A DNA stretch of 64,000 bases from Neorhizobium sp. SHOUNA12A (GCF_023006505.1 NZ_JALBGV010000003.1:1-64000); one strand, 5' to 3'. Positions 17,348 to 26,907 are shown, numbered from the stretch's first letter. A program made the numbers and translations. Notes: generated by a model not told the origin, from the sequence alone.

Positions 17348-18414
17348 TCCAAGCGCGTGTCGCGCAATTCGCGGATCGAGGAGACCTTCTCCCGGTCCAG
17401 AAGGCCGGAGAGCCCCTTGACGATTGTCGCCGGCAGGCCCGGACCTTCATAGACCATGCAGGAATAGAGCTGCACGAGGTCGGCACCGGCGCGGATCTTC
17501 TCAAGCGCATCCGCAGCACTCGAGACGCCGCCGACGCCGATGACGGCGAGATCCGGCCCGACGCGCTTGCGCATCTTGGCGAGAACGGCAGTCGAGCGCT
17601 TGAAGAGCGGCGCGCCGGAAAGACCGCCCGCTTCCTTCGCCTGGGCTTGGTCCTTCAATCCATCTCGGGCAAGCGTCGTGTTGGAAACGATCAGCCCGTC
17701 GAGTGGATGGGCAGTCGCCTCAGCCGCGATGTCGTCGAGACCCTCCTCGGTCAGATCGGGTGCGATCTTCAGAAGGACCGGAACGGTGCGGCCATGGCGC
17801 AGCGTCTCTTCGGCGCGGGCAGCAAGAACGGCCTCAAGCAGCGCCTTCAGGCTGTCTCGCGCCTGAAGATCGCGCAGGCCCGGTGTATTGGGCGAGGAGA
17901 TATTGACGGTGAAATAGCTGGCGAGCGCATAAAATTTGCGAATGCCGGCGACGTAGTCGGCGATCCTGTCGACCGCATCCTTGTTGGCGCCGATATTGAC
18001 GCCGACGATGCCCGGCGCATTGCGCCGCGCGGTCAGGCGCGTGAACGCCGCCTCATGGCCCTCGTTGTTGAAGCCGAGCCGGTTGATGACGCCGCGGTCC
18101 TCCACCAGGCGGAAGATGCGCGGCTTGTCGTTGCCCGTCTGAGCCTTCGGCGTCACGGTGCCGATCTCGGTAAAACCGAAGCCGAGCTTCAGCATCGCGT
18201 CCGGCACCTCGGCGTTCTTGTCATAACCGGCCGCAAGCCCGACCGGATTTGCAAAACGGATACCGGCGACGGTCTGGGCAAGCCGCGGATCGGCGGCCAA
18301 GCGGCAGGCAGGCACGAGACCCGTCTTCAGCGCGGCGATCGACAGGCCGTGGGCGGTTTCCGGATCGAAAACAAAGAGGCTGCGCGAGGCAAGTCCGGCG
18401 AAGGGGCCGATCAT
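17323..18414 (-). CDS. pyrD: Dihydroorotate dehydrogenase (quinone), class 2
   Basis: A 363-residue PyrD that oxidises dihydroorotate to orotate in pyrimidine synthesis, passing electrons to quinone at the inner membrane. Class 2 hallmarks: an N-terminal helical extension ([15 protein letters not shown]), [45 protein letters not shown] and the catalytic-serine loop [11 protein letters not shown], then LLKIAPD and [12 protein letters not shown] for FMN phosphate binding. The ATG at 18414 overlaps the DUF952 stop by four bases (ATGA); a longer frame upstream is not coding. It overlaps MATE tail to tail. Confidence 0.97.
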   Translation of the reverse strand: MIGPFAGLASRSLFVFDPETAHGLSIAALKTGLVPACRLAADPRLAQTVAGIRFANPVGLAAGYDKNAEVPDAMLKLGFGFTEIGTVTPKAQTGNDKPRIFRLVEDRGVINRLGFNNEGHEAAFTRLTARRNAPGIVGVNIGANKDAVDRIADYVAGIRKFYALASYFTVNISSPNTPGLRDLQARDSLKALLEAVLAARAEETLRHGRTVPVLLKIAPDLTEEGLDDIAAEATAHPLDGLIVSNTTLARDGLKDQAQAKEAGGLSGAPLFKRSTAVLAKMRKRVGPDLAVIGVGGVSSAADALEKIRAGADLVQLYSCMVYEGPGLPATIVKGLSGLLDREKVSSIRELRDTRLDQWAETKL

Positions 18415-18758
18415 GGCATCTTCTCCGGAAAGGCATGCAGGCCATCGACGCCGATCAGCAGCGGCATCTCCCAGAGGACCGAGGACACCGGAAGCGTGCC
18501 GTAAAGATGCGGGAAAAGATCGCCGCCGCGCGAGGCTTCGTATTTCAGTTCCTCGCCGAGCAGGGTCGCATCGACCGCGACCAGCATCAGGCCCGAGACG
18601 CCGGCGAAATGCAGCCTGGCGGTCTCCTTGGCCTGTGTACCGGTCGAAAAATGGATAAAGCCGTCCTTCAGGTCGATTTCGGCGCCTTCGAAGACACCTT
18701 TCTGCTTTGCCTGACGCCAAAGCGTTTCCGGCACGATCTTGTACACTATATCCGTCAT
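18411..18758 (-). CDS. DUF952 domain-containing protein
   Basis: A 115-residue DUF952 protein: [20 protein letters not shown] with [14 protein letters not shown], then [12 protein letters not shown] and FPHLYG.LPV. The fold is related to RNA 2'-phosphotransferase/ADP-ribosyltransferase-like domains, and the function is unknown. I chose the ATG at 18758 (GAGAG six bases upstream); the adjacent ATG at 18761 is equally possible. The stop overlaps the pyrD start by four bases, a linkage I remember from other Rhizobiaceae, but a role in pyrimidine metabolism is unproven. Confidence 0.9.
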   Translation of the reverse strand: MTDIVYKIVPETLWRQAKQKGVFEGAEIDLKDGFIHFSTGTQAKETARLHFAGVSGLMLVAVDATLLGEELKYEASRGGDLFPHLYGTLPVSSVLWEMPLLIGVDGLHAFPEKMP

Positions 18759-18843
18759 CATCAACTCTCGGAGACCTGCTATTCTCCGACCGTTTGCCGC
18801 AAAGCCCGGCGCTTGTCCACCGTTACAGCAGGAGGACCACAAC

Positions 18844-19263
18844 ATGAAAACGCTCGCATTGACGACTTGCGCACTGCTCTTGCCGCTCGCCGCCTCGGCG
18901 CAGCAGCCGCAGACCAACCGTTTCCAGCTTCAGCGCACCGAAACCGGCATCGTCCGGCTCGATACCGAAACCGGCGCGATGACGCTCTGCCGCGACGAGA
19001 ACGGCACGCTCGCCTGCCGCATGCAGCCCGACGAAAGGGCGGCCTACGAACAGGAACTCGACCGGCTGGCAAAACGCGTCACCGCGCTCGAGGAGCGGCT
19101 CAGCAACATTCCGCCGGATGCCTTGCCGAAAGCGCTGCCGAGCGACGAGGAAGTCGACCGGTCGCTATCGATCATGGAGAAGTTCATGCGGCGCTTCATG
19201 GCGATCGTCGGTGAGTTCGCGAACGAAAAAGAGCCCGATAAACCACAGCCCAATCGTACGTGA
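18844..19263 (+). CDS. Secreted hypothetical protein with coiled coil
   Basis: A 139-residue protein with a clear Sec signal peptide (MKTLALTTCALLLPLAASAQ), then a short beta hairpin rich in Thr and Glu (GIVRLDTETGAMTLCRDENG, with a Cys pair at CRDENGTLAC) and a coiled-coil helix (YEQELDRLAKRVTALEERL). It ends in a charged tail. I recognise similar small periplasmic proteins in rhizobia but no function. AGGAGG precedes the ATG. It is divergent from the DUF952-pyrD pair. Confidence 0.72.
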   Translation: MKTLALTTCALLLPLAASAQQPQTNRFQLQRTETGIVRLDTETGAMTLCRDENGTLACRMQPDERAAYEQELDRLAKRVTALEERLSNIPPDALPKALPSDEEVDRSLSIMEKFMRRFMAIVGEFANEKEPDKPQPNRT

Positions 19264-19350
19264 TTTCCCGCACTTGTTTCGGGTCTGGGAGAGGTTTACA
19301 ACCTACTAAGATTCATTGGCACGACTATGCTCTTGGGAGGGGGCGTGGAA

Positions 19351-19998
19351 ATGCAGACACTCACGATCATCATCGCAGACGACCACCCGCTGTTTCGCGG
19401 CGCGCTCAGCCATTCGGTGCGGGGCATTGCCGAAGAACTCGTGATCATCGAGGCTGGCGATTTCGAGGCGGCGCGACGGGCGGCCGAAAACAATCCCGAT
19501 GCCGACCTGATGCTGCTCGACCTGGCGATGCCAGGGGTCAGCGGCTTTTCCGGACTGATGTCGCTCCGCGCCGAATTTTCCGGCCTGCCGATCGTCATCG
19601 TCTCGGCCAGCGACGATTGCGCCACCATCCGCAGGGCGCTGGAACTCGGCGCCTCCGGCTTCATCTCGAAATCCTCCGGGCTCGACGATATCCGCGCCGG
19701 CATCCAGGCGGTGCTGAGAGGCGACATCTGGGTGCCGGAAGGTTACCTCACCGCACCGGACGAAGACCCGGGCCTCACCGAGATCATCGAGCGGCTGAAG
19801 ACGCTGACGCCGCAGCAGAACCGTGTGCTTTCGATGCTCGGCGAGGGGCTGCTCAACAAGCAGATCGCCTATGAACTCGGCGTCTCCGAGGCGACCATCA
19901 AGGCGCATGTGTCGGCAATCCTCCTGAAGCTCAATGTCGACAGCCGCACCCAGGCGGTAATCAAGCTCGGCAAGATCAACATGGCGCTGGTGGCCTGA
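19351..19998 (+). CDS. LuxR/NarL-type response regulator
   Basis: A 215-residue two-domain response regulator. The receiver has the acidic pair ADDHPLFRG, phosphoacceptor Asp 57 in LLDLAMPG, Ser/Ala switch VSAS and Lys in GFISKSS. The C-terminal LuxR helix-turn-helix reads LTPQQNRVLSMLGEGLLNKQIAYELGVSEATIKAHVSAIL. No histidine kinase is adjacent, so it is an orphan here. GGGAGGGGG lies before the ATG at 19351; a GTG at 19345 is an alternative start. Target genes cannot be inferred. Confidence 0.92.
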   Translation: MQTLTIIIADDHPLFRGALSHSVRGIAEELVIIEAGDFEAARRAAENNPDADLMLLDLAMPGVSGFSGLMSLRAEFSGLPIVIVSASDDCATIRRALELGASGFISKSSGLDDIRAGIQAVLRGDIWVPEGYLTAPDEDPGLTEIIERLKTLTPQQNRVLSMLGEGLLNKQIAYELGVSEATIKAHVSAILLKLNVDSRTQAVIKLGKINMALVA

Positions 19999-20215
19999 CG
20001 AGGGCCGCCGCGGGAACAGGATTTTATTCCTCTCGTCCCTTTACGCGAAGCTGCGGTTCCGTTAAAATTCGGGGTGTGCGCGCGAGCCGGCAGCCCGCTG
20101 GAACGGAGCGTTAGAGAGTCTGGTCGACAAAAGTCTGATCGGTCAAGGGCGAGAGGTTCGCAGAGCGCTGGCTTGTCCGGCTTGTCTCGCGCACCGGTCA
20201 CGGGTACGGACGACG

Positions 20216-20881
20216 ATGCTGTCACATGATACGATCTGGAGCGCGATCGATACGCTCGCCCAACGCCACCAGCTGACGCCCTCCGGACTGGCGCGGCGCG
20301 CCGGCCTCGATCCCACCTCGTTCAACAAGTCGAAGCGCCTCGGACCGGACGGGCGGCTGCGCTGGCCCTCGACCGAATCGATCGCCAAGGTGCTCGAAGC
20401 GACGGGTGCCACGATCGACCAGTTCATGAGCTATCTGCCCGCCGTTCCCGGCCGCTCCTCGATACCGGACGGCAATTTCCCGCCGCAGGGCGGCTCCATC
20501 CCGCTGCTCGGATTTGCGCAGGCCGGCGCCGGCGGCTTTTTCGACGATGGCGGGTTTCCGGCCGGCCAGGGCTGGGACGTGGTGGAATTTCCGGTCGACC
20601 CGTCCCGCAAGGCCGGCGTCTATGCGCTGGAAATCCAGGGCGAATCGATGATGCCGCTTTATCGCGACGGCGACGTGCTGATCGTCGAACCGGGCGCCCA
20701 GGTGCGCCGCGGCGACCGCGTGGTGCTCAAGACCAAGGAAGGCGAGGTGATGGCAAAAGTGCTCGCCCGCCAGAGCGCCCGGACCGTGGAACTGCTCTCG
20801 CTCAACCCGGAACATCCGAACCGCAGCTTCGATCTTTCCGACGTGGAATGGATCGCCCGCATCATCTGGGCGAGCCAGTGA
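20216..20881 (+). CDS. S24 family peptidase / HTH repressor (LexA/CI-like)
   Basis: A 221-residue protein with an N-terminal helix-turn-helix (residues 5-75; LARRAGLDPTSFNKSKR) and a C-terminal S24 autoprotease domain. The catalytic pair is Ser 144 in GESMMPLYRDGD and Lys 181 in GEVMAKVL. A likely self-cleavage Ala-Gly bond lies in the FAQAGAGG loop (103-104). Such proteins are repressors that cleave themselves with RecA after DNA damage. No phage genes are near, so it is probably a chromosomal regulator common in rhizobia. The ATG at 20216 is the first in the conserved frame. Confidence 0.9.
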   Translation: MLSHDTIWSAIDTLAQRHQLTPSGLARRAGLDPTSFNKSKRLGPDGRLRWPSTESIAKVLEATGATIDQFMSYLPAVPGRSSIPDGNFPPQGGSIPLLGFAQAGAGGFFDDGGFPAGQGWDVVEFPVDPSRKAGVYALEIQGESMMPLYRDGDVLIVEPGAQVRRGDRVVLKTKEGEVMAKVLARQSARTVELLSLNPEHPNRSFDLSDVEWIARIIWASQ

Positions 20882-20890
20882 GCTTGAATA

Positions 20891-20916
20891 GCGGGTAGGA
20901 AACTGCTCCTACTCGC
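20891..20916. terminator. Bidirectional hairpin between convergent genes
   Basis: GCGGGTAGGA (20891-20900) pairs with TCCTACTCGC (20907-20916), with one G-U pair, around a 6-base loop. It occupies most of the 38-base gap between the S24 gene and the convergent binding-protein gene. There is no T tract. Confidence 0.5.
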
Positions 20917-20919
20917 CGA

Positions 20920-21804
20920 TCAGTAAAGCCCGTTCGGGAAATAACGCAGGTAGATGTCCTGCAGGCGGCCGTTGCGCGACAGAACGCTGAGCGCCTGGTC
21001 GACGGCGGCCGTCAGAAGCGGGTCGTTCTTGCGCAGCATTATCGACAGGCCTTCGCCGAGGAATTTCTCCGAGAGATAGGGACCGTCGAAGAGGGCGCAG
21101 CATTTCGCCGAACCTTCGCCGGCGACCCAGAAGGGCAGTCTCAGGCCATCGGAAAAGACGGCATCCACCTTGCCGATCTTCAAAGCCTCCAGCATCGCCT
21201 CGTAAGTGTCGAACGGCGTGGCGGTGACCTTCGGGAAAAACGCCTTCAGCATCAGCTCGTGAGCGGTGCCCCGGACAACGCCGACCGGCTTGCCGGAAAG
21301 CGCTGCCGCCGTATCGCCGTCGATCCTGGCCTTCAGGTTGCGGGCGAAACGGGCCGGCACGCCGAGATAAGGCCGCGAGAAGGCAAACCGCTGGCGCCGC
21401 TCCGGCGTCACGGCAATGCCGGCGATGACGGCTTCGCCGGCCCCGCCTTCCAGGGTCTTTTCCAATTCGTCGAAGGGCAGCGCCTGGATCTGGCACTTCG
21501 CCTCGATCTTCAGTTCGGAACAGATTTCACGGGCGAGGTCGATATTGAAGCCGGCAAGCCGGCCGGTCTGGTCGGCGAAATTGAACGGCGGGAAATCGAC
21601 GCTCGTCAGGATGCGCACCCGGATGATCGTGGAAAGATCAGGGCGGGCGAGCCGCTCCTTGGCATCGAACATCAAAGGCAGCGGATTGCTGCCTTCGGCG
21701 GCACGGGCCGGGATTGCGGCGGAAACGATCCCGCCGGCTACAAGGCAAAGCTGCAGAAGATTGAAAACCCCCTTGATTTTCGGGGATGCAATCATGGGAT
21801 GCAT
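20920..21804 (-). CDS. Amino-acid-type extracellular solute-binding protein (SBP family 3)
   Basis: A 294-residue family-3 binding protein with an N-terminal signal segment (LLQLCLVAGGIVSAAIPARAAEG). The core has VRILTSVDFPPFNF, GRLAGFNIDLAREICSEL, LPFDELEKTLEGG with AGIAVTPERRQRFAFSRPY, GVVRGTAHE and GKVDAVFSDG. These periplasmic proteins deliver amino acids or related ligands to an ABC permease, or act as sensors. No permease or ATPase gene is adjacent, so it is an orphan receptor here. I chose the ATG at 21804; that at 21795 is an alternative. It is divergent from the glycosyltransferase gene. Confidence 0.85.
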   Translation of the reverse strand: MHPMIASPKIKGVFNLLQLCLVAGGIVSAAIPARAAEGSNPLPLMFDAKERLARPDLSTIIRVRILTSVDFPPFNFADQTGRLAGFNIDLAREICSELKIEAKCQIQALPFDELEKTLEGGAGEAVIAGIAVTPERRQRFAFSRPYLGVPARFARNLKARIDGDTAAALSGKPVGVVRGTAHELMLKAFFPKVTATPFDTYEAMLEALKIGKVDAVFSDGLRLPFWVAGEGSAKCCALFDGPYLSEKFLGEGLSIMLRKNDPLLTAAVDQALSVLSRNGRLQDIYLRYFPNGLY

Positions 21805-21863
21805 CTCTATGATCCAGATCGGGACAGGTTGGGGCGTTCGCTTGCGGGCGGTGTAGCAGAAAC

Positions 21864-23786
21864 ATGCGGTTAGGGGAATATCCGCCAGCAACGCTGCCGG
21901 TGCAAGACGATGCGCGGCATAATCCGGCCCTGATCGGAAATCTGCCGAGCGACCAGGGCACTGCGGCCGACGATCCGGAACTCGTCGCCCTTTCGGCGCT
22001 CGGCTTTTCGAAGCCATTGCTTGCGACGCTCACTGACAGGGCACGGCGCAACGGCACCAGCATCGAAAGCGAGCTGCTTCACAGCCGTCAGGTTGATGAG
22101 GCGGCCTATTACGGCGCCATGGCGCGCTACCTTCGCCTGCCCTTCATCGCGGAGATCGATCCGGGCTCAGTCGCCGATATGCCGGGGCTCGACACGCAGT
22201 TGCAACGCCCGAACCAGATCAGGATCAACCATCGGCACAAGGCGCCGCAGGTGGCGGTCGTGCCCGAAGCGACGCGGCTTGCCGACCTCAAGGCGGCACT
22301 GCTTGCAATGCCGCTGCTCGGGCAGGACCTTGCGATCACCACTCCATCAGCAATCCGCGGAGCTGTCTGGAGAACCGGCGCGGCGCGGCGCGTGCGCGAG
22401 ACGATTGACGGGCTTTTCGACCGTTTTCCCGAGTTTTCGGCCCGCATCGTGCTCTCCGGTTCTCAGGGTTTTTATGCCGGGCTTGGACTTGCCGCCCTCG
22501 CCTCTGCGCTGATCGCAGTGCCGATCGAGACCCTGCTTTTCCTGCATATTCTTCTGTCGCTGATCTATTTCGCGTCCCTTGTCCTGCGGCTCGCCGCCTT
22601 CACCCGGCAACAATTCGCAGGGCCGGTCCCGCCAGCCGCGCCGCCTCGAGAGGATGCGCTTCCCTGTTACACGGTGATGGTCGCGCTCTACCGGGAAGCT
22701 GCGGTGGCAGAACAGCTGATAGCCAGCCTCGGGCGGCTCGACTGGCCGCCCTCCCTGCTCGACATCAAGCTCGTCTGCGAGGCAGACGACCAGGGTACAA
22801 TTGCTGCGCTGAAGGTGCTGAAGCCCGCCTCACATTTCGAGATCGTCGAGGTACCGCCCGCGACGCCGCGCACGAAACCCAAGGCGCTCAGCTATGCATT
22901 GATGGCTGCTCGAGGCGAGTTTCTGGTGATCTACGACGCAGAGGACAGGCCGCATCCGCAGCAATTGCGCGAGGCCTATGCACGCTTCCGCGCCTCGGCA
23001 GCGGACGTCGCCTGCCTTCAGGCGCCGCTGATCATCACCAATGCCCGGGAATCCTGGATCAGCGCGTTGTTTTCGCTCGAATATTGCGGCCTCTTCCGCG
23101 GGCTGCTGCCGATGCTGGCGCGCAGACAGATGCCGCTGCCGCTCGGCGGCACGTCCAATCATTTCCGAACCCAAGCGCTGCGTGCCGCCGGCGGCTGGGA
23201 TCCCTTCAACGTCACCGAGGACGCCGATCTCGGTTTTCGCCTGTATCGCCTCGGCTATCACTCGGATGTCATCACCCGCCAGACACTTGAAGACGCACCG
23301 ACCACGATGCGCGTGTGGATGGGCCAGCGCAGCCGCTGGTTCAAAGGTTGGCTGCAGACCTGGCTGGTGCTGATGCGCGACCCGCGCCGGCTGATCGGCG
23401 AGATGGGGTTTCCAGCCTTCTGCATCTTTCAGCTGATGATCGGCGGCATGCTGGTCTCGTCGCTCCTGCATCCGCTGATCATCATCTTCATGGGCGTTGG
23501 CACTTATTCCATGCTGGACGCGCCGGCGGACGGCATTCCAGCCGGGGTGCTTTCGCTTTTCATCATCGACACCATCAACATCCTCGGCAGTTATCTGATC
23601 TTCGTCGGGCTCGGGAGAGGCCCGATGGTCGAGCACGAACGGCGACTGGTCGGCTGGCGCTGGATCGGCGTGCCGCTCTACTGGATGATGACCTCGGCCG
23701 CCGCCTGGCGGGCGGTGATCGAGCTGCGGTCAAAACCCTTCTTCTGGAACAAGACGCCGCACCGGCCGACCGGCAAAAGGACCTGA
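21864..23786 (+). CDS. Membrane glycosyltransferase family 2 with N-terminal MshEN-like region
   Basis: A 640-residue protein. The first 200 residues resemble a GspE/MshE N-terminal module (LHSRQVDEAAYYGAMARYLRLPF). Two transmembrane helices follow (about 208-255). The inverting GT2 core comes next: V.ALYREA, CEADD, YDAEDRPHP as DxD, TEDADLGFRLYRLGY and QRSRWFKGW as QxxRW. Three C-terminal transmembrane helices end it. The plan matches processive cellulose-synthase-like enzymes making a surface polysaccharide. MshEN domains can bind cyclic di-GMP, so activity may be signal-controlled (inference). The product is unknown and no polysaccharide export genes are adjacent. Confidence 0.85.
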   Translation: MRLGEYPPATLPVQDDARHNPALIGNLPSDQGTAADDPELVALSALGFSKPLLATLTDRARRNGTSIESELLHSRQVDEAAYYGAMARYLRLPFIAEIDPGSVADMPGLDTQLQRPNQIRINHRHKAPQVAVVPEATRLADLKAALLAMPLLGQDLAITTPSAIRGAVWRTGAARRVRETIDGLFDRFPEFSARIVLSGSQGFYAGLGLAALASALIAVPIETLLFLHILLSLIYFASLVLRLAAFTRQQFAGPVPPAAPPREDALPCYTVMVALYREAAVAEQLIASLGRLDWPPSLLDIKLVCEADDQGTIAALKVLKPASHFEIVEVPPATPRTKPKALSYALMAARGEFLVIYDAEDRPHPQQLREAYARFRASAADVACLQAPLIITNARESWISALFSLEYCGLFRGLLPMLARRQMPLPLGGTSNHFRTQALRAAGGWDPFNVTEDADLGFRLYRLGYHSDVITRQTLEDAPTTMRVWMGQRSRWFKGWLQTWLVLMRDPRRLIGEMGFPAFCIFQLMIGGMLVSSLLHPLIIIFMGVGTYSMLDAPADGIPAGVLSLFIIDTINILGSYLIFVGLGRGPMVEHERRLVGWRWIGVPLYWMMTSAAAWRAVIELRSKPFFWNKTPHRPTGKRT

Positions 23787-23865
23787 TCCACGATCACGCC
23801 TCGCACGCCGGAACATTTCCGCTCCCCGGACGTCAGGTATAAGGCTCTGACTATGGAGGAGACCC

Positions 23866-24135
23866 ATGCATACCTATTACCGTTATCACGGCGGCGCACC
23901 CGCGCCCGGCGCTCTCATCATCAAGTTCTATCACTCCGGCGACCAGATCCGCGGCTTCATTCGCAAGATCGCCGAGCCCTCCGAAGACGACGCGATTTTT
24001 CCGGGCGAGGAAATGGAGCCCGAAGCCGCCTTCCGAATGGCTGAAAACAAGAACCGCGGACCGGACAAGCCGCCGATCTTCGTCGAGCTTTCCGAAGGGG
24101 TGCAGTGGGACCCGGCCTGGGGCAGATTGATGTGA
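23866..24135 (+). CDS. Small conserved hypothetical protein
   Basis: An 89-residue soluble protein beginning MHTYYRYHGGAPAPGALIIK, with a charged middle (EPSEDDAIFPGEEMEPEAAF) and no signal or membrane helix. GGAGGAGA lies upstream of the ATG. Similar small proteins occur in Rhizobiaceae as far as I recall, but no function is known. It is separated by 79 bases from the glycosyltransferase and faces the convergent tannase-like gene across about 100 bases that hold nothing clear. Confidence 0.65.
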   Translation: MHTYYRYHGGAPAPGALIIKFYHSGDQIRGFIRKIAEPSEDDAIFPGEEMEPEAAFRMAENKNRGPDKPPIFVELSEGVQWDPAWGRLM

Positions 24136-24237
24136 AGTCAGCAGGGATGACAGATTGAAAATTTACGCGCAGGAAACGGCCGCGCTATTCACATGAAGTT
24201 CCGACCGCTGTGCGGGCATCTCATGGACGCGCCCGCG

Positions 24238-25776
24238 TCAGTTATTGCGGCACTCAAAGCTTGCCGCGCTGTCGGCACTCCCCTCTCCCTTGTATTGCGC
24301 GTGCGACGGATAGGGGCATAGCGGTCGTGTGCGGTTCGGAAAAGCCTTGCCCGACGCTTCGACGCTTCGTGGAGCTTCATCTTTTTCCACCCAGTCGATC
24401 AGCCTGGTCAACATGTCGAACTGGTCGAGACCGGCTGGTCCGCCGCTGCAATGGCTCATGCCCGGAACGAGATAGAGCTTCGCCCAGTCCTCCACCGGCT
24501 TACCTGTCTTGGTCGCAGTGCTCATCCGGTTGAAGAAACCGACCGTATCGTTGGAGGAAAACCACGGATCACTCACCCCATGGAAGAAAATGATCTTGCT
24601 TCCTCGGGCGGCGAAGGAACTGAGATCCGTCCATTGGTCGGCGTTGATCAGCCGCTGCTGCGGATCGCCGATATCGGCTTTCTCGACGGCATCGTCCACA
24701 TCGAAACTCATGGCGTTGTTCTTGAACTGCCGATTGCGCTTGTCATCGAACCGCATGAGCCCAGGAATAGGATCTGTCGTGCTCATGACGCCCGTATCGT
24801 AGGGAAACGCCACATAGGCCGGCCGGCCCGATGCATCAAGCGTCGGCGAAAACGTCTCGGCCACGACGTCCGCCTGCTGCTTCGTGAGGCAACCGTCGAC
24901 TTTACCGGCAGGGCAGACAAGGCTCGCCGGGTCAAACTTGCATGCGCCCGGATTTGCGATCATTCCGTCCTCGAGGCCATCAAGGCCATCGCAGGCCTTC
25001 AGTATTCCCTTGAGGACCAGATCGCGGTCGGCATCCGAAAAGGCTTTCGAGCGGTCCGGCGCGCCATCGGCACCGGCCGGAGATATCTTGTTCATCGCGA
25101 CGTTCTTGGCGGCGAGCGACATGTTCGAACGGCTTGTGCGCATGGCAGGAGCCCCGGCGATGATGCCGTCGAACAATGTGGGAAAGCGTTGCGCGGAGGC
25201 CATCGCCTCGCGGCCGCCGGTCGAGCACCCTGCAAAATAGGAGCGATCGGCGCCCTTGCCGTAATAGGCGGCGACCAATGCCTTGCCGAGGGCCGTGACC
25301 TTCTCGACCGACCAGCCCGCGAAATTCAGCGTGGCTATCTGGTCCGCCCTGAAGGAGGTGTCCCAGACCTCGCCCTTATGGCCGCTGTCATGGGAAATGA
25401 CGGCGAAACCGCGGGAAAGAGCATTTTTGCCTCCGGAGGCCACGTCCCCCACCGCCGGCCGCACGACGCCATTCAGGCCCCCGCCGCCCTGCACCAGAAA
25501 CCTTCCGGTCCAATTGTCCGGCAGGGCGATCGAAAACCCGATCGCATAAGGCTTGCCGTCCGCGCCGGTCCGGTGCTCGAACGACCCGCTGACGAGACAA
25601 TGCGCTGGTCCCTTGTCCTTGACGTGATCGGCGCTCGCGACCTTCATGTCGAAAGTCGGCAGCTGAAGGTTCTTCGCCGCCGAGCATTGGGCTTCGGGCG
25701 AAGAATCCGCGGCGACGGCCGGCGTCAAGCCGGGCATGAGGGCAACAAAAGCTGTGGCTACAAGCAGCTTGACCAT
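24238..25776 (-). CDS. Tannase/feruloyl esterase family alpha/beta hydrolase
   Basis: A 512-residue secreted hydrolase with a Sec signal (VATAFVALMPGLTPAVAADS) and the tannase/feruloyl-esterase plan (PF07519): QGGGGLNG oxyanion region, SHDSGHKG, nucleophile elbow GCSTGGREAM (Ser 185, with the neighbouring Cys 184 that pairs with a distant Cys in the family), a cysteine-rich lid (CDGLDG.EDG.I.NP..C.FDP) and a C-terminal FFHGVSDPWFSSNDT Asp loop and MSHCSGG His loop. Such enzymes hydrolyse galloyl or feruloyl esters of plant phenolics in the periplasm or outside the cell. I chose the ATG at 25776 over one at 25830 because it starts at the signal peptide. It stands alone. Confidence 0.88.
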   Translation of the reverse strand: MVKLLVATAFVALMPGLTPAVAADSSPEAQCSAAKNLQLPTFDMKVASADHVKDKGPAHCLVSGSFEHRTGADGKPYAIGFSIALPDNWTGRFLVQGGGGLNGVVRPAVGDVASGGKNALSRGFAVISHDSGHKGEVWDTSFRADQIATLNFAGWSVEKVTALGKALVAAYYGKGADRSYFAGCSTGGREAMASAQRFPTLFDGIIAGAPAMRTSRSNMSLAAKNVAMNKISPAGADGAPDRSKAFSDADRDLVLKGILKACDGLDGLEDGMIANPGACKFDPASLVCPAGKVDGCLTKQQADVVAETFSPTLDASGRPAYVAFPYDTGVMSTTDPIPGLMRFDDKRNRQFKNNAMSFDVDDAVEKADIGDPQQRLINADQWTDLSSFAARGSKIIFFHGVSDPWFSSNDTVGFFNRMSTATKTGKPVEDWAKLYLVPGMSHCSGGPAGLDQFDMLTRLIDWVEKDEAPRSVEASGKAFPNRTRPLCPYPSHAQYKGEGSADSAASFECRNN

Positions 25777-25887
25777 ATCCGATCGTCCTCCTCCGTGACG
25801 CAGCCTCCTCAAGCCGCGCGACAATCGCACCAGATTTCAGGCTCCCTGTCAATCAAGGCTGCACGATGTGCCTGGCCGAGTTGACCA

Positions 25888-26856
25888 TCATCCGTCGACC
25901 GATTCCAATTGGGTCGGCGGGATAGACTTGATCGGCCACCTGATCGCGGTTCTCACATCCTTCATTGCTGCAACCCGACGCGTCGTCTCGACGAAATCGA
26001 GCACGATCTTCGATTTTTCCTCCGCATGCCAGGCGACGAGCAATTCGACTTCGGCGGGGATGTCGTCGAGCCGCCGGTAGACGAGATATGGGCTGGGATT
26101 GTGGGCGAGCCAGGACGGCGCAATCGCAATCCCGACGCCGGCCGCCACCAGCGTGCCGATCGCCAAAGTATGCGAGACCTCCTGCACGATGACCGGATAG
26201 ACGCCAGCGCGGCGCAACGCACCCATGATCGCGTGATAGTAGCTCGCTCCGACGGTCGGGGCATAGGTGATGACGGGTTCGCCGGCGAAATCCTTGACGG
26301 TCAGGTTTTCCTTCTGCGCCAGCCGATGCTCCCTGGGCAGCACCGCCACGAAACCTTCCTGCAGGATATGCTCGGTCTTCAGAAAGCCTGCCGGGTTGGT
26401 CGGGCGGATGAAGGCCACCTGAACCTTGTTGTTCTGGAGCAGTTCGAGCTGCTGTGCCGTGCCGAGCACCTGCACGTCGACGGTCATCGCCGGATAGCGC
26501 TTTCGAAAGTCCGAAATTACCGGCGGCAGGACATGCGATAACGCCACATGCACGCCGCTGACGGAAATCGTTCCGCTATCATCACCGGAAATGGAACGGG
26601 TATGCGTGACCGCCCTGTCGATCCCGCCTAGGATTTCCTGGGCGTGGCGCAGGAAGATTTCGCCTGCCGGCGTCAGTTTTACGCGCCGCGTCGTGCGGCG
26701 GAAGAGCTTGGTGCCGAGGCGATCTTCGAGCTGACGGATCTGTTGGCTGAGCGGAGCCTGCGCCATGCCGAGCTTGTCTGCGGCTCGGCTGAAATGCAGC
26801 TCTTCGGCGACGCAGGCGAAATAGTGGAGGTGACGAAATTCGATGCCGTATTTCAT
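25888..26856 (-). CDS. LysR family transcriptional regulator (for the adjacent ABC operon)
   Basis: A 322-residue LysR regulator. The N-terminal HTH reads LHYFACVAEELHFSRAADKL, then QAPLSQQIRQLEDRLGTKLF, and an effector-binding domain of the periplasmic-binding type follows. The branch looks like the BenM/CatM-type aromatic or organic-acid sensors. It is divergent from the peptide-type ABC and hydrolase operon starting at 26981, so it most likely controls that operon. The AT-rich 124-base gap contains a dyad at 26890-26907. Confidence 0.92.
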   Translation of the reverse strand: MKYGIEFRHLHYFACVAEELHFSRAADKLGMAQAPLSQQIRQLEDRLGTKLFRRTTRRVKLTPAGEIFLRHAQEILGGIDRAVTHTRSISGDDSGTISVSGVHVALSHVLPPVISDFRKRYPAMTVDVQVLGTAQQLELLQNNKVQVAFIRPTNPAGFLKTEHILQEGFVAVLPREHRLAQKENLTVKDFAGEPVITYAPTVGASYYHAIMGALRRAGVYPVIVQEVSHTLAIGTLVAAGVGIAIAPSWLAHNPSPYLVYRRLDDIPAEVELLVAWHAEEKSKIVLDFVETTRRVAAMKDVRTAIRWPIKSIPPTQLESVDG

Positions 26857-26889
26857 ATCTAAAACATATCAATGCTCGCTCGATTTTGT

Positions 26890-26907
26890 AATAGATAATA
26901 ATCTATT
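26890..26907. promoter_or_regulatory. AT-rich dyad in the LysR/ABC operon divergent region
   Basis: AATAGAT (26890-26896) and ATCTATT (26901-26907) flank AATA. The location between divergent LysR and operon starts, and its dyad form, fit a LysR recognition site, although spacing to the classic T-N11-A form is off by one. Confidence 0.5.

Noticed and set aside
18415-18720. N-terminal extension of pyrD
   Set aside because: It lies inside the DUF952 gene in another frame; class 2 enzymes begin close to the ATG at 18414.
24226-24239. GACGCG/CGCGTC palindrome near the tannase stop
   Set aside because: Two-base loop, short arms and expected by chance in GC-rich DNA.
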